A program made the translations under genes and the position numbers. Of a stretch of 64,000 nucleotides of DNA, positions 44,086 to 52,404 are shown in pieces; within the stretch, counting starts at the first letter, position 1; each line of letters begins with the position of its first letter. The DNA is from Streptomyces sp. NBC_00539 (GTDB lineage: Bacteria > Actinomycetota > Actinomycetes > Streptomycetales > Streptomycetaceae). Below the pieces are notes generated by a model, which made no database searches, was not told the DNA's origin, and was given only the letters and a program-made list of their open reading frames with translations. Location: positions 6,095,501 to 6,159,500 of the forward strand of contig NZ_CP107811.1 in NCBI RefSeq assembly GCF_036346105.1, in the 5' to 3' direction.

Positions 44086-45078
44086 ATGACCGCAGCCGCA
44101 GAAGCCGCCGCGTCGCCGCCCGGGGTGCTGCGTGCGCCCCTGGTGGTCGAGTTCCCGTTCACACGGTCCCTCGGGCCCGTGCAGAGCGCCTTCCTCACGG
44201 GCCTGCGCGAGAGCGTCGTGCTGGGTGTGCGGACCACCGCCGGCCAGGTGATGGTCCCGCCCGTCGAGTACGACCCCGTCACCGCCGAAGAGATCCGCGA
44301 ACTGGTCCAGGTCGCCGCCACCGGCACCGTCACCACCTGGGCCTGGAACGGCCATCCGCGCCCCCACCAGCCCCTCGACCGCCCCTTCGCCTGGGTCCTG
44401 GTCAGGCTCGACGGCGCCGACACCGCCCTCCTGCACGCCCTCGACGCGCCCGGTCCCGACGCCGTCCGCACCGGAATGCGCGTCCGCATCCGCTGGGCGG
44501 CCGAACGCACCGGAGCCATCACCGACATCGCCTGCTTCGAGCCGCACGAGGGCGAGGAGCCCACGGACCCCGAAACCGCCCCCCGAGCCGCCCCCCACGA
44601 CGGGACGTTCGCGGCCCCCGTCACCGGCATCATCGCCGAGGCCCGGCTCGACTACACCTACAGCCCCGGACGCGCCCAGACCGCGTACATCAACGCCCTC
44701 TCCGAGCGGCGGACCATCGGCGAGCGCTGCCCCTCCTGCCACAAGGTGTACGTGCCCCCGCGCGGCGCCTGCCCCACCTGCGGCGTCGCCACCACCGACC
44801 GGGTCGAGGTCGGCCCGGCCGGCACCGTCACCACGTACTGCGTCGTCAACATCAAAGCCCGCAACCTCGACATCGAAGTCCCCTACGTCTACGCCCACAT
44901 CGCCCTCGACGGCGCCGGCCTCGCCCTGCACGGCCGGATCGGCGGCATCCCCTACGACCAGGTCCGCATGGGCCTGCGCGTCGAACCGGTGTGGACCGAA
45001 GGCGGCCGGTACCCCGACCACTACCGCCCCACCGGCGAACCGGACGCGGACTACGACGCGTACAAGGAGCTCATCTGA
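44086..45078 (+). CDS. DUF35/OB-fold acyl-CoA-associated protein, Rv3521-like
   Basis: A 330-residue protein with two OB-fold (DUF35) halves. The N-terminal half (residues about 15-165) lacks the zinc ribbon. The C-terminal half (about 190-320) has it complete: CPSC (Cys215, Cys218) and CPTC (Cys229, Cys232). The OB strands include GTVTTYCVVNIKARN. DUF35 proteins are partners of thiolase-fold Ltp enzymes and MaoC-type hydratases in sterol side-chain retro-aldol cleavage. It is translationally coupled to the first Ltp-like gene by a one-base overlap. Confidence 0.85.
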   Translation: MTAAAEAAASPPGVLRAPLVVEFPFTRSLGPVQSAFLTGLRESVVLGVRTTAGQVMVPPVEYDPVTAEEIRELVQVAATGTVTTWAWNGHPRPHQPLDRPFAWVLVRLDGADTALLHALDAPGPDAVRTGMRVRIRWAAERTGAITDIACFEPHEGEEPTDPETAPRAAPHDGTFAAPVTGIIAEARLDYTYSPGRAQTAYINALSERRTIGERCPSCHKVYVPPRGACPTCGVATTDRVEVGPAGTVTTYCVVNIKARNLDIEVPYVYAHIALDGAGLALHGRIGGIPYDQVRMGLRVEPVWTEGGRYPDHYRPTGEPDADYDAYKELI

Positions 45079-46148
45079 TGGCCACGCCCCACAGGTACGC
45101 CCGCGAGGTCGCGGTCGTCGCCTTCGCGCAGAGCGACCACCGGCGCCGCACCGACGAACTCAGCGAAGTCGAGATGGTCATGCCGGTCCTCCACCAGGTG
45201 CTGGCCCGGACCGGCCTCAAGACCGGCGAGATCGGCTTCACCTGCTCAGGCTCCAGCGACTACCTGGCCGGCCGGGCCTTCTCCTTCACCATGACCCTCG
45301 ACGGCGTCGGCGCCTGGCCGCCCATCTCCGAGTCCCACGTCGAGATGGACGGCGCCTGGGCCCTCTACGAGGCCTGGGTCAAGATCCAGACCGGAGAGGC
45401 CGACACCGCGCTCGTCTACGCGTACGGGAAGTCCTCGCCCGGACCGGTACGCGACGTCCTCACCCGCCAGCTCGACCCCTACTACCTCGCCCCCCTCTGG
45501 CCCGACTCGGTCGCCCTGGCCGCCCTCCAGGCCCAGGCGCTGATCGACGCGGGCGAGACCGACGAGCCGGCCCTCGCCGCCATCGGCGCCCGCAGCCGGG
45601 CCTCCGCCGCTGCCGGCAACCCGCACGCCCAGCTCACCGGCGCCGTTCCGCAGGGCGACTACCAGGTCCGGCCGCTGCGCACTGGCGACTGCCCGCCCAT
45701 CGGCGACGGCGCCGCCGCCGTCATCCTGGCGGCGGGCGACACCGCACGCCGGCTGTGCGAGCGGCCGGCCTGGATCACCGGCATCGACCACCGGATCGAA
45801 GCGCACGCCCTGGGACTGCGCGACCTCACCGACTCTCCCTCGACCCGCACCGCCGCCGAACACGCGGGCCTCTTCGAAGCCCCCGTGGACACGGCGGAAC
45901 TGCACGCCCCCTTCTCCTCCCAGGAGGTGGTGCTCCGCAAGGCACTCGGGCTCGACGACGGCGTGGCCGTCAACCCGTCCGGCGGGGCCCTCGCAGCCAA
46001 CCCGATCATGGCGGCCGGCCTGATCCGCATCGGCGAAGCCGCCGCACGCATCCACCGCGGCGCCTCCGACCGGGCCGTCGCGCACGCCACCTCCGGCCCC
46101 TGCCTCCAGCAGAACCTGGTCGCCGTCCTGGAAGGGGACCGAGCATGA
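45078..46148 (+). CDS. ltp4: Thiolase-fold protein, Ltp4-like (SCP-x/lipid-transfer family)
   Basis: A 356-residue thiolase-fold protein. It begins VAVVAFAQSDHRRRTDELSEVEMV and includes SESHVEMDGAWALYEAWVKIQTG at the place where a thiolase has its nucleophile cysteine, here aspartate. The C-terminus has NPSGGALAANPIMAAG, where the catalytic GHP histidine is replaced by NP. It therefore cannot be a normal thiolase and is better read as a retro-aldolase-type Ltp. Overlaps the DUF35 stop and the next Ltp start (ATGA), so the three are one translation unit. Confidence 0.84.
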   Translation: MATPHRYAREVAVVAFAQSDHRRRTDELSEVEMVMPVLHQVLARTGLKTGEIGFTCSGSSDYLAGRAFSFTMTLDGVGAWPPISESHVEMDGAWALYEAWVKIQTGEADTALVYAYGKSSPGPVRDVLTRQLDPYYLAPLWPDSVALAALQAQALIDAGETDEPALAAIGARSRASAAAGNPHAQLTGAVPQGDYQVRPLRTGDCPPIGDGAAAVILAAGDTARRLCERPAWITGIDHRIEAHALGLRDLTDSPSTRTAAEHAGLFEAPVDTAELHAPFSSQEVVLRKALGLDDGVAVNPSGGALAANPIMAAGLIRIGEAAARIHRGASDRAVAHATSGPCLQQNLVAVLEGDRA

Positions 46149-47326
46149 GCAAGGCCGCGACATCGAAGGAGAGCGTGGCCGTCGTCGGCATCGGCCAGAC
46201 CAAGCACGTCGCCGCCCGGCACGACGTCTCCCTCGCCGGACTGGTCCGCGAGGCCGCGGTGCGCGCCCTCGCCGACGCAGAACTGACCTGGGCGGACATC
46301 GACGCCGTCGTCATCGGGAAGGCCCCCGACTTCTTCGAGGGGGTGATGATGCCGGAGCTGTACCTGGCGGACGCCCTCGGCGCGGTCGGCAAACCGATGC
46401 TCCGCGTCCACACGGCCGGATCCGTAGGAGGGTCCACCGCGCTCGTCGCCGCCAACCTGGTGGCGGCCCGCGTGCACCGCACCGTCTTGACCCTGGCCTT
46501 CGAGAAGCAGTCCGAATCCAACGCCATGTGGGGCCTCTCGCTCCCGGTGCCCTTCCAACAGCCCCTGCTGGCGGGGGCGGGCGGGTTCTTCGCACCGCAC
46601 GTACGCGCGTACATGCGCCGCACCGGCGCGCCCGACACGGTGGGTTCGCTCGTCGCGTACAAGGACCGGCGCAACGCGCTGAAGAACCCCTACGCGCACT
46701 TGCACGAGCACGACATCACGCTGGAGAAGGTCCAGGCCTCACCGATGCTGTGGGACCCGATCCGGTACTCGGAGACCTGCCCCTCCTCCGACGGTGCCTG
46801 TGCGATGGTGCTCACCGACCGGGCGGGCGCGGCCCGTTCGCCCCGGCCTCCGGCGTGGGTGCACGGCGGGGCGATGCGCAGCGAGCCGACCCTCTTCGCC
46901 GGCAAGGACTTCGTGTCCCCGCAGGCGGGCAAGGACTGCGCGGCGGACGTGTACCGGCAGGCGGGGATCACGGACCCGCGCCGGGAGATCGACGCGGTGG
47001 AGATGTACGTACCGTTCTCCTGGTACGAGCCGATGTGGCTGGAGAACCTGGGCTTCGCCGAGGAGGGCGAGGGCTGGAAGCTCACCGAGGCCGGGGTCAC
47101 CGAACTCGACGGCGACCTGCCCGTCAACCCGTCGGGCGGTGTCCTGTCGACCAACCCCATCGGCGCATCCGGCATGATCCGCTTCGCCGAGGCGGCGCTC
47201 CAAGTACGGGGCCGGGCGGGCGAACACCAGATCGCGGGCGCCCGCCGGGCCCTCGGGCACGCGTACGGCGGCGGGGCCCAGTTCTTCGCGATGTGGCTGG
47301 TGGGGGCCGAACCGCCCGCCTCCTGA
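46145..47326 (+). CDS. ltp3: Thiolase-fold protein, Ltp3-like
   Basis: A 393-residue thiolase-fold protein. It starts with VAVVGIGQTKHVAARHDVSLAGLVREA, has HTAGSVGGSTALVAANL where thiolases carry a cysteine, and ends with NPSGGVLSTNPIGASGMIRFAEAALQVRG where the GHP histidine is NP. Length is like M. tuberculosis Ltp3 (Rv3523). It is coupled to the preceding gene. Together with the Ltp4-like and DUF35 subunits it probably forms a complex acting on sterol side-chain CoA esters. Confidence 0.86.
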   Translation: MSKAATSKESVAVVGIGQTKHVAARHDVSLAGLVREAAVRALADAELTWADIDAVVIGKAPDFFEGVMMPELYLADALGAVGKPMLRVHTAGSVGGSTALVAANLVAARVHRTVLTLAFEKQSESNAMWGLSLPVPFQQPLLAGAGGFFAPHVRAYMRRTGAPDTVGSLVAYKDRRNALKNPYAHLHEHDITLEKVQASPMLWDPIRYSETCPSSDGACAMVLTDRAGAARSPRPPAWVHGGAMRSEPTLFAGKDFVSPQAGKDCAADVYRQAGITDPRREIDAVEMYVPFSWYEPMWLENLGFAEEGEGWKLTEAGVTELDGDLPVNPSGGVLSTNPIGASGMIRFAEAALQVRGRAGEHQIAGARRALGHAYGGGAQFFAMWLVGAEPPAS

Positions 47327-47437
47327 GCGCCGGCCGGGCGGACGGGACCGGTCGCGGCCGGGACGCCGGGGGCCTGTGCGGCACCCGCCCGCGTGGTTAA
47401 CCTGGCCCTCGGACGACGTACCGGGAGGAGCACGCAC

Positions 47438-47677
47438 GTGGCCGAGAGCATGACTTCGCAGGCCCCCGCCGGCTGGGGCAAGCCGGACCTGGACCTCAGC
47501 GGGGCGCACTGGCGGTCGAGCAGCCGGGGAGCGGGGGATGTCCAGATCGCCTTCGTGGAGGGGTTCATCGCGATGCGCAACGGCGAGCGGCCCGACAGCC
47601 CCTCGCTGATCTTCGCGCCCGATGAGTGGCGCAAGTTCGTCCTGGACGCCCGGGGCGGGGAGTTCGACCTCACCTGA
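47438..47677 (+). CDS. DUF397 protein
   Basis: A 79-residue protein. LDLSGAHWRSSSRG, a stretch running VQIAFVEGFIAMRNGERPDSPSLIF, and the ending FAPDEWRKFVLDARGGEFD are diagnostic for DUF397. Such proteins normally sit next to an XRE (Scr1-type) regulator in Streptomyces; here none is adjacent. The GTG at 47438 has GGGAGGAG eight bases upstream; ATG 47450 is an alternative. Confidence 0.87.
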   Translation: MAESMTSQAPAGWGKPDLDLSGAHWRSSSRGAGDVQIAFVEGFIAMRNGERPDSPSLIFAPDEWRKFVLDARGGEFDLT

Positions 47678-48551
47678 CGCCGGGGCAGCCGGTGCGGGTG
47701 TCGGTGCGGGCGCGGCCGGACCCGCACCGGGACGGCCAGGACGACCGGCCGCCGTAGGGCGGCCGCGTCACCGTCCCGGCAACCCGGTGCTCCTGACGTC
47801 CCCGGCCTGCCCGGTCCGCCCGGGTGCGCGCCGGAGCCGTTCGCCGGCGCATCAGGACGTAGGAACCCGCCGGCGGGCCGGGCCCAGTGGCCGCACGGAC
47901 GAGATCGCCGGGCGGTCGACCCGAGCGGGCGGCCGCCCCTGGTGCCCTCCTGCCCCGCCCCCTCGGACCCCTCCCCCCCACGGGCTCCCCTCCGACCCTC
48001 CGACCCTCCGACCCGGCGGCCCGGGCCGCGTGGCCGAGGCCGGACCGGACCCCGACGCTCGATCCGGGTACCCGGTGCCCGGATCACTGATCGACTGGTT
48101 CGCCGAGGGCGCGGCGACGCTGGTGGAACCGTTCCGTACGCCCGGCCCCGACGTCCCGGTGTGGACCTGGGTCCTCCGAACGGACCAGCGGCTGCCGACT
48201 GCGGATGCAGCCGATCGAGCCCGCCCTGCACCGGTGGGACGCGGAGGCCGTGACGGGACACCGGAGCCCGTGCCCACCGGAGCCCGGGCCCACCGGCCCG
48301 GTGGACGTCGAAGCCGCCGGGACGGCCTCGGAGCCGATGCCCTTCCTCTGGCAGCGGCTTCCCCGCCTCCGCGCTGACGGTCACCGGTGACCTCGGCCGC
48401 CCTCGGCCACTGCTTCGAGCTGGTCCCGCCCGTCCACGGGGCCCGCCGCCCGCCGCAGGCCCCCCGCCCCGGTCCCGCCTCCCGCTCCCGCCCCCGCGGT
48501 GGAAGCGGGGCCCCGGGCCGGAAAACGCGGTCGGCCACGTACCATGGCGGC
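47678..48551. other. Gene-free GC-rich stretch
   Basis: An 874-bp stretch with no recognisable gene. Long open frames are present on both strands because of base composition. Around 47960-48020 there is a pyrimidine-biased run of CCC and TCC words (three CCGACCCTC-like repeats near 47995-48020). It may be a degraded gene or a spacer. Confidence 0.45.
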
Positions 48552-49052
48552 ATGTCCTTCCTCCGCCGCCACCGCGCCGCCACACCCGCCGGCCCGGACT
48601 TCGACGTCCTGGCCATGGACCCGGGGGACTGGCCGGGCAACCTCGGGGCCGGGCTGCTCCCCGCCCCCGACGGCAGCTGCCAGGGCGTCTTCCTGCGCTA
48701 CGACCTCTTCGGCGGCCGCGGCCCCGCGATGATCATCGGCAACCTCCCCGAGGGCTCCCCGGCCCGCGAGCTCGCCGACAAGCAGGTGCCCTTCGAGGTG
48801 GCCCAGCTCCTGGACGCCTTGGAGAACGACGAGGAGGTCGAGGTCACCGGGGTCGAGGACTGCCCCGTCATGCAGGGCGACAACCTCCTCATCGTGCGGA
48901 AGGTCAAGCTCTCCGAGGGCCGCATCAGCTGCGTGCAGTTCGACCGCAGCGACAACGTGCTGGTCACCATCGCCAGCTGGGACCGCCCCATCACCGATGA
49001 CCTGTACGCCCTGCTCAAGCCCCTCCCGGCGGAGCTCTTCCAGCAGGGCTAG
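48552..49052 (+). CDS. Conserved hypothetical protein
   Basis: A 166-residue protein without signal peptide or membrane helix and with an alternating alpha/beta pattern. The start MSFLRRHRAATPAGPDFDVL is followed by DPGDWPGNLGAG, FLRYDLFGGRGPAMIIGNLPEGSP and a long acidic helix (LLDALENDEEVEVTGVED). The end reads NVLVTIASWDRPITDDLYALLKPL. I do not recognise a named family. Codon use is typical of the genome and the reading frame is clean. It is convergent with the KstD-like gene, ten bases apart. Confidence 0.8.
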   Translation: MSFLRRHRAATPAGPDFDVLAMDPGDWPGNLGAGLLPAPDGSCQGVFLRYDLFGGRGPAMIIGNLPEGSPARELADKQVPFEVAQLLDALENDEEVEVTGVEDCPVMQGDNLLIVRKVKLSEGRISCVQFDRSDNVLVTIASWDRPITDDLYALLKPLPAELFQQG

Positions 49053-49062
49053 GCACCTGCGC

Positions 49063-50859
49063 CTACGCGTCCGCGATGTCGTTCGCCGCCACGTAGCCGA
49101 ACGTCATCGCGGGGCCGATCGTCGATCCGGCGCCCGCGTAGCTGTGCCCCATCACCGCCGCGCTGGCGTTGCCCGCCGCCCACAGGCCCCGGATCACCGA
49201 CCCGTCCGGGCGCAGCGCCCGGGCCCGCGCGTCCGTGACGATGCCGCCCTTCGTGCCCAGGTCCCCCGGGACGATCTTGAAGGCGTAGAACGGCGGCACC
49301 CAGACCGGCGCCAGGCACGAGTTCGGCTGGACGTTCGGATCCGTGTAGTAGTGGTCGTACGCCGTGTCACCGCGGTGGAAGTCCGGGTCCGACCCGTTCC
49401 ACGCCTGCGCGTTGAAGCGGCCCAGCGTCGCCCGCAGCGCGGCGGCCGGCACCCCGATCTGCCCGGCGAGCGCGTCCCACGTCCACGCCTTCTTCGCGGC
49501 CCCCGCCTCGTACCAGGCGTCCGGGAAGGCCAGCGTCGGAAGGACGTCCTTGAAGAGGTACCGGTTGCGGTAGTTCTGGTCCACGATCAGCCAGGCCGGA
49601 ATGTGCGAGCCGGTCGCGCCCCGGTCCTTCTCGTACATCACGTGCACCACGTCGCTGTACGGGGCGGCCTCGTTGACGAACCGCGTGCCGTTCGCGTTCA
49701 CCATCAGCCCGCCCGGAAGGGTCCGCTCCGCCAGGCAGAAGTACGGCTCTCCGGGCAGCGGGATCGAAGGCCCCCACCAGGCGTCCTCCATCAGCGCGAG
49801 CGCCGCCCCGGCCCGCTGGCCCGCCCGGATGCCGTCGCCCGTGTTCTCCTTCGCCCCCACCGACCACTGGGTGCCGATCGGCTGCTGCTGGTACTGCGCC
49901 CGCATCGCCGCGTTGTGCTCGAATCCGCCGGAGCCGATGACCACCCCCTTGCGGGCCCGCACGACGCCCCGGGCGCCGTCCTTCTCCACGACCACCCCGG
50001 TGACCGCCCCGCCCTCCTGCACCAGATCCACCAGCGGACTGTTCAGCCATACCGGCACCCCCGCCCGCATCAGGCCCGCCCGTAGCCCCGCGGCCAGCGC
50101 CTGGCCCATGGTCAGCGGCTTCTCCCCGCGCAGCGCCGCCTTCGCGCCGCGCGCCAGGCACTCCGTGGACACCGCCAGTCCCTTCGCGGTGACCGCCGCG
50201 AGGTTGAGCCACTTGTAGTCCTGGCTGAACACCACCATCCCGGCGGGCACCGCCATGTACGCCGGGTTGAGGCGGGCCAGTTCGGCGCCCAGCACGTTCC
50301 CGTCGATCTGGTCGGGCTCGACGGAGCGCCCGTTCGGCAGACCGCCGGGCAGGTTCGGGTAGTAGTCGCTGTAGCCGTCCATGAAGCGGAACTTCAACGG
50401 GCTGTTGGCCATGACGAAGTCCAGCATCCGGGGGCCGTTGGCGAGGAACGCCCGCTGCCGGTCGGCCGGTACGTCGGGACCGACGACCGCCGCCAGGTAC
50501 GCCGAAGCCTTCTCCGGGGTGTCCGGCACGCCCGCCCCGAGGATGACGGAGTTGTTCGGCAGCCAGATCCCCGCGCCGGATCGGGCCGCGGAGCCGCCGA
50601 ACGTCGGGGCCTTCTCCACCACCAGCACGCTGAGCCCGCGCCCCGCGGCGGTGAGCGCGGCGGTCATCCCGGACGCCCCCGACCCGACCACGACGACGTC
50701 GTACTCGCCGAGCGGGACCCCGTCGGGGCCGGCGGCGGCCGAGGCCCGCGCGGCGGCGGCCGGCAGCACGGTGGCGGCGAGCACCCCGGCGGCGGTACCG
50801 GCGAGGACCGTCCGGCGGGCCGGGAAAGGAGCGCGTGCGTGGTCGGACCGTGCGGACAT
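49063..50859 (-). CDS. KstD-like FAD dehydrogenase with twin-arginine signal
   Basis: A 598-residue flavoprotein of the 3-ketosteroid-delta1-dehydrogenase/fumarate-reductase group. An N-terminal Tat-type signal (ARRTVLAGTAAGVLAATVLPAAAARA, Arg15-Arg16, quoted in part) is followed by the FAD motif VVVVGSGASGMTAAL. The C-terminus has HSYAGAGSTIGPAMTFGY; Tyr574 and Gly578 match the Tyr-x3-Gly that I recall as Tyr487/Gly491 in Rhodococcus KstD1. The likely reaction is introduction of a 1,2-double bond in a 3-ketosteroid, though other flavoprotein dehydrogenases share the fold. A CTGAY-N5-RTCAG site lies 46 bp upstream. Confidence 0.8.
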   Translation of the reverse strand: MSARSDHARAPFPARRTVLAGTAAGVLAATVLPAAAARASAAAGPDGVPLGEYDVVVVGSGASGMTAALTAAGRGLSVLVVEKAPTFGGSAARSGAGIWLPNNSVILGAGVPDTPEKASAYLAAVVGPDVPADRQRAFLANGPRMLDFVMANSPLKFRFMDGYSDYYPNLPGGLPNGRSVEPDQIDGNVLGAELARLNPAYMAVPAGMVVFSQDYKWLNLAAVTAKGLAVSTECLARGAKAALRGEKPLTMGQALAAGLRAGLMRAGVPVWLNSPLVDLVQEGGAVTGVVVEKDGARGVVRARKGVVIGSGGFEHNAAMRAQYQQQPIGTQWSVGAKENTGDGIRAGQRAGAALALMEDAWWGPSIPLPGEPYFCLAERTLPGGLMVNANGTRFVNEAAPYSDVVHVMYEKDRGATGSHIPAWLIVDQNYRNRYLFKDVLPTLAFPDAWYEAGAAKKAWTWDALAGQIGVPAAALRATLGRFNAQAWNGSDPDFHRGDTAYDHYYTDPNVQPNSCLAPVWVPPFYAFKIVPGDLGTKGGIVTDARARALRPDGSVIRGLWAAGNASAAVMGHSYAGAGSTIGPAMTFGYVAANDIADA

Positions 50860-50904
50860 GGCGGGCTCCGGGGGAGTGAGGACGGGGCGACGGCTCCGGC
50901 ACGT

Positions 50905-50919
50905 CTGATGCCGGGTCAG
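50905..50919. promoter_or_regulatory. CTGAY-N5-RTCAG palindrome upstream of the KstD-like gene
   Basis: CTGATGCCGGGTCAG, third copy of the palindrome. Its TTTTCTGAC flank (minus strand) is shared with the copy at 42678. Confidence 0.55.
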
Positions 50920-51048
50920 AAAACTGTTCGCAGGATCATGTGATGTCAAGGCATCCGACGCCGCCGCCCCGGTACGTGCCCGGTACGCGCCGAAGCGAGA
51001 CCCCGTGGCGGTGGGAGCCACGGGGCCTCGCGTACGGGGGACGGTGTG

Positions 51049-52173
51049 TCAGCGGGTGCCGACCACCGCCCGGACCGCCCTGCGGGCCATCCCGCAGTCG
51101 TCGTGCAGCCGGCGAAGCAGCAGCCGCTGCTCCTCACCCGAGGACAGGGCGCCCGCGGGCAGCGGCTGCATCGGGGCGGTCGCCGTCATAGAGCGCTGCA
51201 CCGCCGTCTCGGACATCCGGATCTCCCGGGTCAGGATCAGCATCAGGTTCACCAGGAACGCGTCCCTGACCGCCGGCCCCTGCTGCTGCGCCATCCGGCT
51301 GATCTGGCCGCGCGCCGCCGGGGCGTCGCCCAGTACCGTCCACAGCGTGGCCAGGTCGTAGCCGGGCAGGTACCAGCCCGCGTGCTCCCAGTCGAGCAGT
51401 ACGGGCCCGGCCGGGGAGAGCAGCAGGTTCGACAGCAGGGCGTCACCGTGGTTGAACTGCCACGGCGTCCCGGCCAGCTTGAGGCCGTGCAGCAGCTTCT
51501 GCAGGTCGCCGAAGTCGCGGTCGGTCAGCATCCCCAACTGGTGGTCGCGGGCGATCCGCCGGGTGTAGTCCAGCGGGTGCCCGAACAGCTCGGCCGACGG
51601 CCGCCACTGGTTCACCCGGCACACCGCCCCCAGCGCCGTCCGTACGTCTGCCCGCGGCGGAGCCTCCACGGGGTGCCGCTGCAGGGCCGCCACCCGGCCC
51701 GCCATCCGCTCGACGACCAGGACGCAGTTCTCCGGGTCGGCGGCGATCAGCCGGGGCACCCGGACCGGCGGACGGTGCCGGACGAAGGCCCGGTACGCAG
51801 CTATTTCGTGCCGGTACCGCTCGCGCCACTCGGGCGAATGGTCCAGTAAGACCTTCGCGACGGCGGTCATCCGTCCCGTCGTCCCCACCAGCAGGACCGA
51901 CCGGCCGCTGCGCCGCAGGACCTGTACGGGCGCGAACTCCGGACAGATCCGCTGCACCGAGGCGAGCGCCGTGCGCAGTTGGGCGCCCTGCGGCCCGGAC
52001 AGGTCGATTCTTCCGCTGGGCGGCTGGGTCCCGGTCCCCGGCATCCGCCGGGCCCGTACGGCGCCCTGCGCCGGGGCGGCCGGCCGGCCGGGTTCGAGGT
52101 AGGGGCCGCCGCCCGCCTGGAGCGTGCGGTGCGGCCGGACCGGGGCGGACACGGAGGACGTTGCTGCGTACAT
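51049..52173 (-). CDS. APH-fold phosphotransferase family protein
   Basis: A 374-residue protein with a kinase-like fold. Residues about 60-150 are the N-lobe. The catalytic motif [27 protein letters not shown] carries the brenner-type HGD-x4-N (quoted [10 protein letters not shown]) and the magnesium Asp in [19 protein letters not shown] follows. Such proteins phosphorylate small molecules (choline, aminoglycosides, sugars); substrate unknown. Resistance should not be inferred. The N-terminal 50 residues are low complexity, so the start is uncertain. Confidence 0.85.
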   Translation of the reverse strand: MYAATSSVSAPVRPHRTLQAGGGPYLEPGRPAAPAQGAVRARRMPGTGTQPPSGRIDLSGPQGAQLRTALASVQRICPEFAPVQVLRRSGRSVLLVGTTGRMTAVAKVLLDHSPEWRERYRHEIAAYRAFVRHRPPVRVPRLIAADPENCVLVVERMAGRVAALQRHPVEAPPRADVRTALGAVCRVNQWRPSAELFGHPLDYTRRIARDHQLGMLTDRDFGDLQKLLHGLKLAGTPWQFNHGDALLSNLLLSPAGPVLLDWEHAGWYLPGYDLATLWTVLGDAPAARGQISRMAQQQGPAVRDAFLVNLMLILTREIRMSETAVQRSMTATAPMQPLPAGALSSGEEQRLLLRRLHDDCGMARRAVRAVVGTR

Positions 52174-52404
52174 GGCGTTTACGGTTCCCTTCGTGCGCCG
52201 ACGAGTTGCGTACGCCGCCCCGCCGGATCCCGTACTTCACCCTGGGGAGTTCCGCCGGGGGCCGGGTCGGGGAGGCGCATTCCTACATGACACCCCGCCG
52301 TGGGTGGCACACCATCTGGCGGACCCTGGCGAACCCTGGCGAATAGTCGCTGGGCATCTGACGGCGGGCTACTGTCAACTCAGCCGAGAACCTGGGGGCT
52401 TGAC

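Noticed and set aside
45243-45245. Cys56 of the Ltp4-like protein as a thiolase nucleophile
   Set aside because: It lies in TCSGSSDY, earlier than the thiolase nucleophile position, which aligns better with VEMDGAWAL.
51049-52173. Aminoglycoside resistance gene
   Set aside because: Only the general APH fold and HGD-x4-N motif are present; no resistance subfamily signature was recognised.
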